64,000 nt of DNA from Planctomycetota bacterium (lineage in GTDB: Bacteria; Planctomycetota; Planctomycetia; Pirellulales; Thermoguttaceae): positions 1-64,000 of the forward strand of contig JAKPGL010000120.1 of the NCBI GenBank assembly GCA_029550925.1. Reading direction: 5' to 3'. Below are positions 35,805 through 45,082 of this stretch, in pieces. The notes below the pieces were generated by a model. It was not told the origin of the DNA. It worked only from the letters and a program-made list of their open reading frames with translations, and made no database searches. The number at the start of each line of letters is the position of its first letter. The first letter of the stretch is position 1. Position numbers and translations under genes: made by a program.

Positions 35805-36368
35805 TTCTTCGTTCGTAATACTTCAGCCGAATGAGGCGTCTCCTGCCACGAATGTAGAATACCAGAAAAGAGCAGGTAGATAGGACACCCACCTGTTTAT
35901 AGGGTGGACGAGACGTGTGCGATTCCGGGAATGTAACATTTCAACCAAATGGAGGAATTTCTTGTTCTCATCCCCGTGAAAGTTCCCGATCCAGCCATTT
36001 TACCTATCCCCTGGAGAGAAAGCCTCGTCCGCAAGGGCGAAGATCGATGGCCGGGGATATCCGCTCTGACAGACGGTGCTCCATGCAAGGGGAAACTGAA
36101 TTCCCACTGGCACGGGGATGACACGTTAAGACTCCGCCTGGCAGAGAAGACTTTCTTCACCCGACTGAATTGTTCCCAGGAAAAAACAATTGGGGATACT
36201 CGTAGCAAGCCCTACCAGCGGATAAACTGATAATACTCGATGAGACGCCGCTTTTAGGGAAAAATCGTTTAGATAACGTAGGTTTCCCCAGGCGGCGGCT
36301 TGGGCCCCATGGGGAAGAAGGGTTTGGGGTTATGTTTGAATGTACATTCAACAAAGGAGGCTCGTTCG
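35805..36368. other. Gene-free region with an inverted-repeat element
   Basis: About 560 bases without a credible gene. An inverted repeat at 35968 and 36110 is listed separately. The last 60 bases form the leader of the isomerase-like gene, ending in AAAGGAGG. Confidence 0.5.
35968..36122. repeat. Small element bounded by imperfect inverted repeats
   Basis: TCATCCCCGTG at 35968-35978 is exactly complementary to CACGGGGATGA at 36110-36120, and the similarity continues inwards with mismatches for about 15 more bases. The right arm (AATTCCCACTGGCACGGGGA) resembles a diverged form of the ATTCCCGC palindrome found at 11.2 and 22.8 kb. The interior does not encode a protein. Confidence 0.5.
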
Positions 36369-37193
36369 ATGGGTAACATCTACATCGGCATGAACCTGGA
36401 AGCCACCCGACACCATGACAAGCCGTTTGAATGGGGCCTGGAAAAGGCCGCCGAAATGGGCTACGAGTACGTAGAACCCATGGTCCACTGGGGTCGGGAA
36501 CTGATGAGCGAGGCCGGTTATTACCATACCTGCTCGTTGTGGGACGATCCGTACCAGATGCGTCGGCTGTGTGAGAAGTATGGACTAAAGATTTCCGGCC
36601 TTCAGGCCCATGGGCCGTTGGGCCGACCGGATCGGCACACCGATTACCTCCGGCAAGCCATCCGGTATGCTGCTGAGTGCGGTGCTCCGGTGGTCAACAC
36701 CGACGAAGGCATCAAATCCCCCTGGACTACGGAAGAAGAAGACTTTGTGCTGATTAAATATACCTTGCAAGAGGCGGCCTTCGTGGCCGAACCCCGCGGC
36801 ATTCTGATCGGCCTGGAATGCCACGCCCAGTATTCCAAAACCCCTGAAGGACTGGACCGGATTTGGGGCCTGGTCAAATCGCCCTGCATCGGCATCAATC
36901 TGGACACGGGCAATGCGTATCTAGCAGGCCAAGACCCCTACGCCTGGTTGGAACGGGTCGTGGATCGGCTGGTCCATCTTCACGCCAAGGACATTACCGT
37001 CGAACATGGCGAGGCAGAACGGGGCAAGGTAACCGGTACTCCGGTCGGCTGTGCCTGCGGGGAAGGGGTGCTGGATTGGCCTCGGATTATCGGCATCCTG
37101 CGCCGCTGCCCACGGGATATTGTGATGTCGGTCGAATGCGGCTCGATCGACCAGGCCGAGCGGAGCCTGCGATACTTGAAGTCGCTGCTGTAA
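36369..37193 (+). CDS. Sugar phosphate isomerase/epimerase-like TIM-barrel protein
   Basis: Encodes 274 residues of the xylose-isomerase-like TIM-barrel family (AP_endonuc_2 type). Typical elements are WGLEKAAEMGYEYVEPM, GLKISGLQAHGP, LIGLECHAQYSK, GINLDTGNAYLAGQDP and VHLHAKDI. The Glu, Asp and His residues in these strands are the expected metal ligands. AAAGGAGG lies 8 bases before ATG 36369, so the shorter start is right. The substrate is unknown; planctomycetes carry many such paralogues. The gene is monocistronic and convergent with the lipoprotein gene. Confidence 0.9.
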   Translation: MGNIYIGMNLEATRHHDKPFEWGLEKAAEMGYEYVEPMVHWGRELMSEAGYYHTCSLWDDPYQMRRLCEKYGLKISGLQAHGPLGRPDRHTDYLRQAIRYAAECGAPVVNTDEGIKSPWTTEEEDFVLIKYTLQEAAFVAEPRGILIGLECHAQYSKTPEGLDRIWGLVKSPCIGINLDTGNAYLAGQDPYAWLERVVDRLVHLHAKDITVEHGEAERGKVTGTPVGCACGEGVLDWPRIIGILRRCPRDIVMSVECGSIDQAERSLRYLKSLL

Positions 37194-37337
37194 CCGGCCG
37201 AGCCAAGACGCGCCGCCGCACCCCGACTAGCCATCCCCCCGCGCCGGGGAAACAACCCGTGCATACTCTCGGGCCATTCCTGGATCACGTCCTTCCCAAA
37301 CACCGGCAGACGAGCCTTTGAAGGTTGAGCAGGAGGG

Positions 37338-38261
37338 CTATTCGATAATCTCGAACTCCCCTTTCTTTTTCTTTTTAGGTTTTTCAGCCGGTTCGGATTT
37401 TGGTTTTTCTTCCGGAGGTTTGGTCTGGGGTGGTTGTTTAGGTTCTGGCTTGGAAGTTTCTTTGGGTTTTGGTTTTTCGGGGGGCGGTTCTGCTGGTTTA
37501 GCAGGAGGTTCCGCCGGCGCCGGCTCGGTTTTGGGCTTTTCTGGATGCGTCTCTGGCTTGGCTGGGGGCTGTTCCGGCGGAGTTTCCGTAGTAGGCTTTT
37601 CGGGCGGTTTTTCCGCGGAAGGAGCGCCGGGCTTTAGAAACTTGGTCCCGGAAAAGACGGTGTAAAGATAAGGCGCATATTTTTCGGTATGGCCGGGATA
37701 GGTGCGAAGCTCAAAGGTATATTTTCGGCCTTCGACCACTGTTTCGATGACAAGGCGCTCGATTTCTGTTTCGATAAAATCGCTTTTCACCCGTCCTACC
37801 CGGCGATATAAAGCCCCATACCGATCCCCCACCCGAATGGGCGCTACTTGAAGATCGGGAATCTTTTTCCGAAGCCGGGTGGATAACGCCCGCACAAATT
37901 CGGCCGCCGTCGAAGCGGTAACGTTCATCACCTCCTCGAAGTCCTCCGCAGTAACCAGTATCTGCGGATAGTCATATTTTTTGGATTCTTTAAACCAAAC
38001 CAATACCTGCCCCATGCGGGGAGGGGTAAGCCAACCTTTCGGAAAAGCCACCTTCAAACGATTCCCATCCAATCCCGGTGCTTCCGAAATCAATGGGGGC
38101 TCATAACCACCCAATGCAGGGAGTTCCCCAGGGTCTATGGTGATCGCTTTCGACTTGCCACGACCTCCTGAAGAATTATCCTGCCCTGACTCGCCGCATC
38201 CGCCAACACACCACCATAAAAGGCTAAGAAGCATTATCAGAACGATAGATTTATTCTGCAT
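37338..38261 (-). CDS. Lipoprotein of unknown function with Pro/Lys/Glu-rich tail
   Basis: Encodes 307 residues from ATG 38261, preceded by GGAGGAG at 8 bases; an ATG 15 codons upstream lacks this. The signal peptide (MQNKSIVLIMLLSLLWW) ends in a lipobox-like VGGC, with Cys at about 22. A globular domain at about 45-205 contains FPKGWLTPPR and YGALYRRVGRVKSDFIETEI. Residues about 205-307 are an extended Pro/Lys/Glu/Thr repeat (EKPKTEPAPAEPPAKPAEPP) ending KKKKKGEFEIIE. The tail could span or bind peptidoglycan or acidic polymer (inference). No family name is offered. Confidence 0.8.
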   Translation of the reverse strand: MQNKSIVLIMLLSLLWWCVGGCGESGQDNSSGGRGKSKAITIDPGELPALGGYEPPLISEAPGLDGNRLKVAFPKGWLTPPRMGQVLVWFKESKKYDYPQILVTAEDFEEVMNVTASTAAEFVRALSTRLRKKIPDLQVAPIRVGDRYGALYRRVGRVKSDFIETEIERLVIETVVEGRKYTFELRTYPGHTEKYAPYLYTVFSGTKFLKPGAPSAEKPPEKPTTETPPEQPPAKPETHPEKPKTEPAPAEPPAKPAEPPPEKPKPKETSKPEPKQPPQTKPPEEKPKSEPAEKPKKKKKGEFEIIE

Positions 38262-38433
38262 GGGAAACGCTCCTCCACGCTGCTTGCAACCGATGGAACT
38301 GCTCAAGGTTTGCCGACCCTATTTGTTCTCCATGCTGGTCGCCGATTTAGGGGGGGTTTTCCTTACCCGTCGAGGAACAGTGCTTCCGAATGGAAATACC
38401 GCTCCCCTGCCATATTCCCTTTTTGTCTAAGGG

Positions 38434-38778
38434 TTATTCTTCGATGACTTCTTTAACCACTTGGACAAAATGGGGAATTTTAGTAGATTGGGTAAGTTCG
38501 TCGGCTTTTTTGTCGGCCAATTTTCGCTCACTGTATTCAAACAAGGCGACACGACGTAAGTTTTGGTTGAAGACCCCCCAAAAGGCTTTCAGACGGACTT
38601 CTTTGTCGGCCTTGGACCGGCTTTTGGAACGTTTGGTAGGTTTAGGAAGCTTGGTCGGCTGGGTTTCTTCACTGGTCGATTCTGGGGTCGATTTCGGTTC
38701 GGCTCCCTTCGGAGAAGCCCCCTCTGCCGCCTCGGCCTGTTTGCGCAACTCTTTGCGATTTAAAATTTTACGTGCCAT
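38434..38778 (-). CDS. Small basic conserved hypothetical protein
   Basis: Encodes 114 residues. A basic N-terminus (MARKILNRKELRKQAEAAE) is followed by a Ser/Thr/Pro/Lys-rich linker (about 20-62) and a compact C-terminal part (VRLKAFWGVFNQNLRRVALF then KIPHFVQVVKEVIEE). I recall close relatives in Pirellulales genomes, but this needs a search. It is cytoplasmic, as no signal or membrane segment is seen. It lies 172 bases upstream of the lipoprotein gene on the same strand and could be co-transcribed. Confidence 0.75.
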   Translation of the reverse strand: MARKILNRKELRKQAEAAEGASPKGAEPKSTPESTSEETQPTKLPKPTKRSKSRSKADKEVRLKAFWGVFNQNLRRVALFEYSERKLADKKADELTQSTKIPHFVQVVKEVIEE

Positions 38779-39247
38779 GATCTACCCTTCGTCAAAATCC
38801 GACGTCCACAGCCCTTGGCCGATCCCTGGCCACAGCGGATTCCACCCCACCCGCATAGGTCTTTATGGTTTATCATAACCCGTTTTAAGAATCAAAACTA
38901 CTACCCCTCCTCGGCATGGATCAATCCATTCAATTGGGGGTATTACTCCGGGAGGATTCCTCAGGGGGCATCCCTCTCTTCAATCCCCTCAGCCTGGAAA
39001 CTGGCAGGACTGCGGTCGTCTCACGGAGAAGCCCAAAAACCTTTCTAAAAAATTGCTTGTCTCTAGAGTCTCCAAAGAACAAAATGATTTTAATGATTTT
39101 TGATGTGTCCATCTGGCTAAATAACTCCATCTAGGGCGGGACAAAAGTTTTTCCGGTCCTAGTGGATTGCGGCATCTGGCCCCACCCGATACAGTCAAAC
39201 TAAAATGGTACCCGTTCTTAACGAGACTTTTTGTAGGAGTGAAAACC
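38779..39247. other. Gene-free divergent intergenic region
   Basis: About 470 bases lie between the small basic protein (minus) and the putative glycoside hydrolase (plus). The short frame at 38916-39134 has no good start or family resemblance. Promoters presumably lie here; nothing else is supported. Confidence 0.5.
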
Positions 39248-40834
39248 ATGCTCCAAGTACGCTTGTCTTTCTGGGGTCGGTATATAGGGCGTCAAAAGAA
39301 AGGTTCGTGGGCAGGACCACCAATGCCAGCAGAACTCCTTCTACCTAATTCTCCTATTCCCAGCCGGTTTATGGAGGATACTATTCCTTCTCCGGGCGCA
39401 AAAATCTCTGTCAGGCTTGGCGAGGGATATGGCCAGGGGGGCGTTGGCCTACGCTCATCCGCGTCTGGCAGGGCGTCTTGTGGCGAGGCGGACCGGTTGG
39501 TTCTCCGGTGGTGTTTAGGATGTGCCTGGATGGTAGCGACGATCCTGCACCTTGCGTCTTTGGAAGCGGCCCAACCGAAACGGCAGTTTCCCGACACAGC
39601 CGATACGATCCGGGTCTATGTGGATCAATTGCCAGGAGCGTTGACTCGTTCTCAACTGCGGTTTGCCGCCGCCCACTATGTGGGGACTCAAAAACTCCTC
39701 TCTCAACAGATTGATCTTTTACGGACCCAAAATCCGGATTTTCTGATGCTTCACTATCGGTTGGGGACCCGGCAGGCGGAGTCAAGGGTCATCCACATCC
39801 ACATGGACCGCTGGGCCACGGATTGGGAAGAGGTGGATCGGCATGATGATTGGTTTATCTACACCCGGGGACCGAACCGCCAACGGGTGTATCAACTGGT
39901 TTCTGGCAACCGAGAGTATATCATGGACATTTCGGGTCGATACAACGGCAATCGAGAGTTCGGCTGGAAGGAGTATTGGGTGAAGACTGTCATTGCCGAG
40001 GCCCAGGCCTGCCACGCCGACGGCGTGTTTGCTGACAGCACTCACCCGCCCTATGCCGTGCCGCCGGAGCTGAACGATTCGCCATTGGGCGCCCCGCCCT
40101 ATCTGAGTTACATTCCTCATTTGGAAGAGTTCTATGAATATGTTTACAAAAAATTGGACGAGGCGGGGTTGTATTTTATTCCGAATATAGGCCATTTGAT
40201 CACCACATGGGATACCACAGAAGGATATTACAAAAATGTTCATGGCGCGATGGTGGAAGGTTTCGGCTTCCGAGGCAATACGGCGGACTGGCGACAGCAA
40301 CAAAATCGCACCCTCAAACTTCTGAACAACGGGAAAATCTACATCGCCCAAAGCGGCGCCGGGGTGGAAGACATCCAAGAACGCCTCTGGTACCTGGCCA
40401 ACTTTCTGTTGCTGAAACATCATCGGAGTTATGTCAATATTTTCGTTCGAGGCCCCGGGCTGGAAGGGCAACTCCACTGGCGACCGGAATATGAACTGCG
40501 TCTCGGTCGAGCGGTTCGGCCCCTGCCGAAAACCATCGACGAATGTCGCCATCCCACGGGCGTTTATTATCGGGAATTTGAACGGGGGTTGGTGCTGGTC
40601 AATCCCCAGCCGAATCCCCAGACGGTCCGTCTAGCAGGCGAACAAGTCTATCAACGAGTAGAACCTTGGGGAGGCGGAATCGTCGATGCCGGTGGTCGGC
40701 CTCCCCGGGGCGGCGTCCGACTGCACGACTGTGGTAGGGAAATCCGGCTGGAGCCTTGGTCGGGCGTAATCCTCCTCAAAGCAGCCGCGTCAGAACCTCC
40801 TCAGGAAAAATCCTCTACAAAACATTCGGAGTAG
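39248..40834 (+). CDS. Putative glycoside hydrolase (GHL15-like), exported
   Basis: Encodes 528 residues from ATG 39248, which has AGGAG 9 bases upstream. The first 80 residues look unrelated to the rest, and the signal-peptide-like helix is only at about 85-108 (LVLRWCLGCAWMVATILHLA). A TTG at 39497 with GAGG upstream would place that helix at the N-terminus, so the true start may be there. The catalytic part (about 120-500) resembles the hypothetical glycosyl hydrolase 15 family, a TIM barrel with candidate acids in GVFADSTHPPY and AMVEGFGFRGNTADW. LVLVNPQPNPQTVRL near the end is a small beta domain. The substrate is unknown. Confidence 0.7.
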   Translation: MLQVRLSFWGRYIGRQKKGSWAGPPMPAELLLPNSPIPSRFMEDTIPSPGAKISVRLGEGYGQGGVGLRSSASGRASCGEADRLVLRWCLGCAWMVATILHLASLEAAQPKRQFPDTADTIRVYVDQLPGALTRSQLRFAAAHYVGTQKLLSQQIDLLRTQNPDFLMLHYRLGTRQAESRVIHIHMDRWATDWEEVDRHDDWFIYTRGPNRQRVYQLVSGNREYIMDISGRYNGNREFGWKEYWVKTVIAEAQACHADGVFADSTHPPYAVPPELNDSPLGAPPYLSYIPHLEEFYEYVYKKLDEAGLYFIPNIGHLITTWDTTEGYYKNVHGAMVEGFGFRGNTADWRQQQNRTLKLLNNGKIYIAQSGAGVEDIQERLWYLANFLLLKHHRSYVNIFVRGPGLEGQLHWRPEYELRLGRAVRPLPKTIDECRHPTGVYYREFERGLVLVNPQPNPQTVRLAGEQVYQRVEPWGGGIVDAGGRPPRGGVRLHDCGREIRLEPWSGVILLKAAASEPPQEKSSTKHSE

Positions 40835-40957
40835 ATTCTCTCTGGACTCAATCCATACCAAAGAATCTCGTCGGAGCGGTCGAAAAAGGAACAGTCGCAC
40901 CGCTTCCGCCAGTTGAAGGAGGCGACGGTTCGAGCATCCGTCTTAGGAGGCCCGCTT

Positions 40958-41353
40958 TTGGACGCACAGACTCGACGGTGGTTTGATCGGATTTTAGAGG
41001 AAGTGCTTCAGGAGATGCCGCCGCTAGTGCATCAACTGCTGGAGCAAGTGCCGCTTCATGTGGAAGACCATCCGCCCCCGAAAGTCCTCCGAGAACATGG
41101 GGTACGCTTCCGGGATGAGCTTTGCGGCCGTTATACAGGAATCCCCCTTACCCAAAAAAGCGTGGAACACTCCGGCGCATTGCCCGATGTGGTTACTATC
41201 TACCGGGAAGGCATCTTGACCGCCGCTGCGGATCGCTGGGGCCAAGTAAGTCCCCAACGCCTCCGCAAACAAATCCGCATTACGATCCTCCACGAACTTG
41301 GCCATCACCACGGGCTGAGCGAAGAAGACCTCCGGGAACTTGGATACGAATGA
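40958..41353 (+). CDS. Zincin-like metallopeptidase family protein
   Basis: Encodes 131 residues from a TTG at 40958 with a perfect AGGAGG 7 bases upstream. An earlier TTG at 40913 adds 15 residues but has no good site. The zinc motif is HELGHHHGLSEEDLRELGYE at the extreme C-terminus, characteristic of the small metallopeptidase family PF06262. The short protein has no signal peptide and probably acts in the cytoplasm. The physiological substrate of the family is not established. It is convergent with the large metallopeptidase-like gene. Confidence 0.85.
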   Translation: MDAQTRRWFDRILEEVLQEMPPLVHQLLEQVPLHVEDHPPPKVLREHGVRFRDELCGRYTGIPLTQKSVEHSGALPDVVTIYREGILTAAADRWGQVSPQRLRKQIRITILHELGHHHGLSEEDLRELGYE

Positions 41354-41410
41354 GCGCGCCGGCCCGGAGGCGAAACGGATTTTTCGATCCTCTGCAAACG
41401 GCGGCGCCAG

Positions 41411-42856
41411 TTACCGCAGTACCGTATTCGGCCATTGCAGAAGGGTTCTGGAAGTAGATTCTGGCATTTGGGGACGCGTCAACACATTCGGCGTTTGTTC
41501 GGTCCCAGGAGCTTTAGCCCACAAAAGCGATCTACCCACCGAACCGGGCGCATAAGCTGGTCGGCAGCCTGCGGTACACCATCCATCCGGCCCAACCCGG
41601 CCCGGAGTTGGGCTGGCAGCCGTTTCGGCCGGTGGGACTGTCTGCGAGGACGCCAACGGGGTTTGGCCGGGGAGTTTGCCTCCCGACGCCGACAGACTGT
41701 TCGCCCGAGCTTCTTCGCCCGACGGCGACAGAGACCGCACCTCCCCGTCCGAACTGGTCCTAGACGGCGAAAAAGCGGCCAAGGCGACGGCGTCTGGCGA
41801 CGGATCCGACAACGGAACCAACGGCCGATTCCACACAATTCCCGGCCGACCCGTCGAACCAGGGCGGTAGGAGGCAGGGGACTGGACCGACTGAGCGACC
41901 GCCGAGGCGTTTGAACCTATCGGATCGGAAACGGGATTGCTAGAGGAAACGTCCGGCGTAGAGGCTGCCGCCATGGGGAGCCCGCTCTGGTCGCTCTTTG
42001 GCGTAGAAGAGGGAGACGGCAAAGACGCCGATCCACTTGGGACTTGTTCCACGGAAGATGTTGCCGATGGAGCGGCGGCGGAACTGGCCTGGGCCAACAT
42101 CTGCTCCGAGGAAGTCCTCAAAGCGGGAAATCCTTGTCCCACCCAGGCAACCCATTGGTTCTGCAAAACATTCAGGTCTCGGATACCATAGTGTTTCTGC
42201 AAGGCCTCGGCCCAGCGACCGGCCGCCATCCCGTCGGCCAGAAAATCGAGGTATTTTCGTCGGCCTCCTTGTTGGATCAAATACTCGGCCAAAGCATACC
42301 CTTGGGCATAAAGGGGCATGATGTCCGCCGGGTATTCCGTCATGGCGAACATCTGGTTAAAAGGAATGCCCCGATAGCTGCGTAAAAACTGGACCAGCAT
42401 TTGGCGGTGTTTGGCTTTTTCGCTCTCGTGTTCGACGGTCGTAGCGCCGCCTTCGTCCGCCCAACGAGGCACGGGACGGCGGAAATGCGTCGCAAAAATC
42501 ATGTGGGTAATTTCATGGGGAAGCACCGAATCCATGATCCGCTGGTAAGACCCCTGGATGGTCATCCGCCAGCCATAGACCTCTCCCCGATCAAAGACAA
42601 AACTGGTCGCTCCGCCAGCGCCCAACTGGGGACCCACCGTAGCCGTGATCGGACAAGGATACGACCAATCCGGAAGCTCTCGGCCAAGCCAAGCTATCGC
42701 CAACTCCCGACGAAGCCTCTCGGCTTGTTGGGCAAAGGCCGCCGCATGTTGAGGATCAGCCGTATGAACAATAAAATTCCGACTCTGCGAGCTGGCCCCC
42801 AGCGAGGCCAAAAGCACCCACGCGAGCCCAAAGGCTCTCCATCGCCGTGCATCCAT
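41411..42856 (-). CDS. Exported peptidase-MA-like (DUF1570-type) metalloprotease with disordered tail
   Basis: Encodes 481 residues from ATG 42856, with GGAGGAGG 8 bases upstream. The signal sequence (RRWRAFGLAWVLLASLGASS) is near the N-terminus. The catalytic part (about 25-250) holds HEITHMIFATHF with the HExxH zinc site and, 10 or so residues on, WADEGGATTVEHE with the third ligand Glu, the arrangement of the gluzincin peptidase MA-like families. From about 255 to the end the protein is low complexity (Ser, Pro, Ala, Gly, Thr). An active secreted or periplasmic protease is inferred; the substrate is unknown. Confidence 0.78.
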   Translation of the reverse strand: MDARRWRAFGLAWVLLASLGASSQSRNFIVHTADPQHAAAFAQQAERLRRELAIAWLGRELPDWSYPCPITATVGPQLGAGGATSFVFDRGEVYGWRMTIQGSYQRIMDSVLPHEITHMIFATHFRRPVPRWADEGGATTVEHESEKAKHRQMLVQFLRSYRGIPFNQMFAMTEYPADIMPLYAQGYALAEYLIQQGGRRKYLDFLADGMAAGRWAEALQKHYGIRDLNVLQNQWVAWVGQGFPALRTSSEQMLAQASSAAAPSATSSVEQVPSGSASLPSPSSTPKSDQSGLPMAAASTPDVSSSNPVSDPIGSNASAVAQSVQSPASYRPGSTGRPGIVWNRPLVPLSDPSPDAVALAAFSPSRTSSDGEVRSLSPSGEEARANSLSASGGKLPGQTPLASSQTVPPAETAASPTPGRVGPDGWCTAGCRPAYAPGSVGRSLLWAKAPGTEQTPNVLTRPQMPESTSRTLLQWPNTVLR

Positions 42857-43239
42857 CCTTGACGCCTCCTCCCGGTCCACAGGGGAACCAAAGGCTCCAT
42901 CCGTGGAACAACGACGTGATGAAATGAGTTCTCCTCCAAGTTTTCCCGCGCCACTCCTCCCCTGAGAAACCTTCTGCCGGGAGTGGGCTTACTTGGCCTG
43001 GTAATCTACCCGTTTTGGCCAAAATCCCCAAGCCCGATTTTGAGTTTTTGCCCCGGATTCCCGTTGGGCAGCAAAAAGCATGGCGTGTGGTTTCCACCTC
43101 ATCCCATGCAACCGAAAATAAACAAGCTAGATAAAATAAGTTAAATGGGTGCTCCCCCGCTTCATCTCCTCCGCGGCATGTGAGACACTGAATATACCCC
43201 CCTTGAATCAGACAAGATGCTTCCAGAAGGCCTAAGGTT
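42857..43239. other. Divergent intergenic region
   Basis: About 380 bases lie between the peptidase-MA-like gene (minus) and the alcohol dehydrogenase gene (plus). It presumably carries both promoters. No gene, RNA or repeat is supported. Confidence 0.5.
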
Positions 43240-44271
43240 ATGAAAGCTCTCGTTTTGACCGCCTATCATCGGCTGGAATTGTTGGATGTGCCGATCCCCC
43301 CGGTGGGGCCGGAGGATGTCCTGGTGCGGGTGCATTGCTGCGGGATTTGCGGCAGCGATGTACATGGCCTGGATGGCTCTACCGGCCGTCGGCGTCCGCC
43401 GGTCATCATGGGCCATGAAGCCGCCGGGGTCATCGCCCAGGTGGGATCGGCGGTGGTCGGTTGGACCGTAGGCGATCGGGTTACTTTCGATTCGACCATT
43501 TGGTGCGGCCGATGCGGGCCGTGCCGGGCGGGACTATGGAACCTTTGCGATCATCGCCGCGTGTTGGGCGTTTCCTGCGACGAATATCGCCAAGACGGCG
43601 CATTCGCCGAGTATGTAACGGTCCCGCAACACATTCTTTACCATCTGCCGGACCCTGTTTCTTTCGAACAGGCCGCCTTGGTGGAACCGTTGGCGGTGGC
43701 GATGCACGCGGTGGGGCAGATTCCGGTGCGGGTTGGCGATACGGCGGTGGTGGTGGGTACGGGAATGGTGGGACTGCTAGCGGTGCAGGTATTGCGGCAG
43801 GCAGGTTGCGCCCGAATTTGGGCGGTCGATATGGATTCGGGCCGTCTGGAACTGGCCTGTCAACTGGGTGCCGAAGAAGGATTCCGACCAGACCGGGTGG
43901 ATGTAGCGGCGGAAATCCGGCGTCGGACTCATGGCCGAGGGGCCGATGTGGTCTTGGAAGTCGTAGGTATCCCATCCACCGTGGCCTTGGCCGTCGATAC
44001 AGTCCGAAAGGGGGGGTATATAAGTCTGGTTGGCAATGTGTCCCCCCAAGTTGGCTTGCCGTTACAGAGCGTCGTTACCCGGCAAATTCGGCTTCAGGGG
44101 ATTTGTGCTTCCTGTGGGGAGTATCCGGCCTGCTTAGAGATGATCTCTGGAGGCAGAATCCGAGTGGAACCTTTGATGAGTGCGGTAGCGCCGTTGGAAG
44201 AAGGCCCCCAATGGTTTACCCGACTGTACCAGCGGGAATCCGGACTACTTAAAGTGCTGCTTCGGCCATGA
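43240..44271 (+). CDS. Zinc-dependent medium-chain alcohol/polyol dehydrogenase
   Basis: Encodes 343 residues of the MDR superfamily (sorbitol/threonine/galactitol-1-phosphate dehydrogenase-like). The catalytic zinc site is shown by CGICGSDVHG and GHEAAG. Structural zinc ligands are four cysteines in CGRCGPCRAGLWNLC. The Rossmann glycine motif is VVGTGMVGLLAVQVLRQAG, followed by DMDSGRL whose Asp favours NAD over NADP. An oxidation of a secondary alcohol of a sugar or polyol with NAD is the likely reaction; the substrate cannot be fixed. It is preceded by AAGG just before the ATG and stands alone. Confidence 0.93.
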   Translation: MKALVLTAYHRLELLDVPIPPVGPEDVLVRVHCCGICGSDVHGLDGSTGRRRPPVIMGHEAAGVIAQVGSAVVGWTVGDRVTFDSTIWCGRCGPCRAGLWNLCDHRRVLGVSCDEYRQDGAFAEYVTVPQHILYHLPDPVSFEQAALVEPLAVAMHAVGQIPVRVGDTAVVVGTGMVGLLAVQVLRQAGCARIWAVDMDSGRLELACQLGAEEGFRPDRVDVAAEIRRRTHGRGADVVLEVVGIPSTVALAVDTVRKGGYISLVGNVSPQVGLPLQSVVTRQIRLQGICASCGEYPACLEMISGGRIRVEPLMSAVAPLEEGPQWFTRLYQRESGLLKVLLRP

Positions 44272-44403
44272 GATGGTGGGAGCAGGTTGGATGGGCTCTC
44301 GTTAGGAAATTAGGAAAAGAAATAAAGAAAAGTAAAATTATCTGTCCACGAAAGACAAGATGTTTAAGATGATTTGGCAAAATGCAAAGAGGTGGGAATT
44401 TTG

Positions 44404-44649
44404 CTAAGCTACAGGGCGGCGGTAATATTGGTAAGCCAATAGAACTTCGTAAAGGTCCATAGAAATAGTAACTTCGTCGTCCGCAAAATCCCGTAGCCAA
44501 GTGCGATCGGATTGCACCGCATCCGCCAAAAGGGGGAGAATCTCTCCCAACGAGACGGTTACCGTGGGTTTGGTTTGTTGGAGAACCGAGGCCGTGGGAG
44601 GAGCTTCTTCTTGGGGACCATAATAAACGCGGAGGTTAGGACGACGCAT
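44404..44649 (-). CDS. Small conserved hypothetical protein
   Basis: Encodes 81 residues with GAAGGA 10 bases before the ATG. The sequence is not low complexity: a basic start (MRRPNLRVYYGPQEEAPP), then VTVSLGEILPLLADAVQSDR and FADDEVTISMDLYEVLLAYQ. No signal or membrane segment is seen, so it is probably cytoplasmic. I recall similar short proteins in Pirellulales but cannot name a family. No function is assigned. Confidence 0.7.
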   Translation of the reverse strand: MRRPNLRVYYGPQEEAPPTASVLQQTKPTVTVSLGEILPLLADAVQSDRTWLRDFADDEVTISMDLYEVLLAYQYYRRPVA

Positions 44650-45082
44650 AAGGGGTACTTCCTTCGACTAATTAAAACCACGGATGGGCCGCAGCTATGC
44701 CTAGCCCCCCTTTCTGCGGTCTCCAGGCTAAATGCCCGGATTCAGGTTGCCTGATATATCGGCTAGACCTCCCTTGTGGATTTGAACTTTTTGAAGGAAA
44801 ATAGGTTTTTTATCCAATAAGGCTGTTAGAGGGGTTGTAGGGTTGCCGAGGAAGTTGCTTATCTATGGGCAACTTTCTCCGAAGCCCCGGTAAAACAGAA
44901 AAAATTAATTGGAACAATCCCACCCCCACTATGGGTAGGTTTTTTTACCGCCTGGCTTTCTTTTCTCCAAGGATTAGAGAAAAAGGGCGGCGGATTCCTC
45001 CTTGGGTAGAAACGCCAGGATAGGGAACCTTCTGACAGACGGTAGAACCGATCTGATTTTGGGAATCTCTCCAGAATTGCTT
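44650..45082. other. Divergent AT-rich intergenic region
   Basis: About 430 bases lie between the small hypothetical gene (minus) and tex (plus). The part 44770-44990 is AT-rich. A weak ACCC/GGGT hairpin followed by seven T residues lies at about 44929-44947, a possible attenuator or stray terminator ahead of tex. No gene is seen. Confidence 0.45.

Noticed and set aside
38916-39134. 72-codon frame upstream of the glycoside hydrolase
   Set aside because: Poor start context and no conserved features.
43461-44252. 263-codon frame overlapping the alcohol dehydrogenase gene
   Set aside because: Shadow frame of a clear zinc-dependent dehydrogenase; Gly/Arg-rich composition and no motif.
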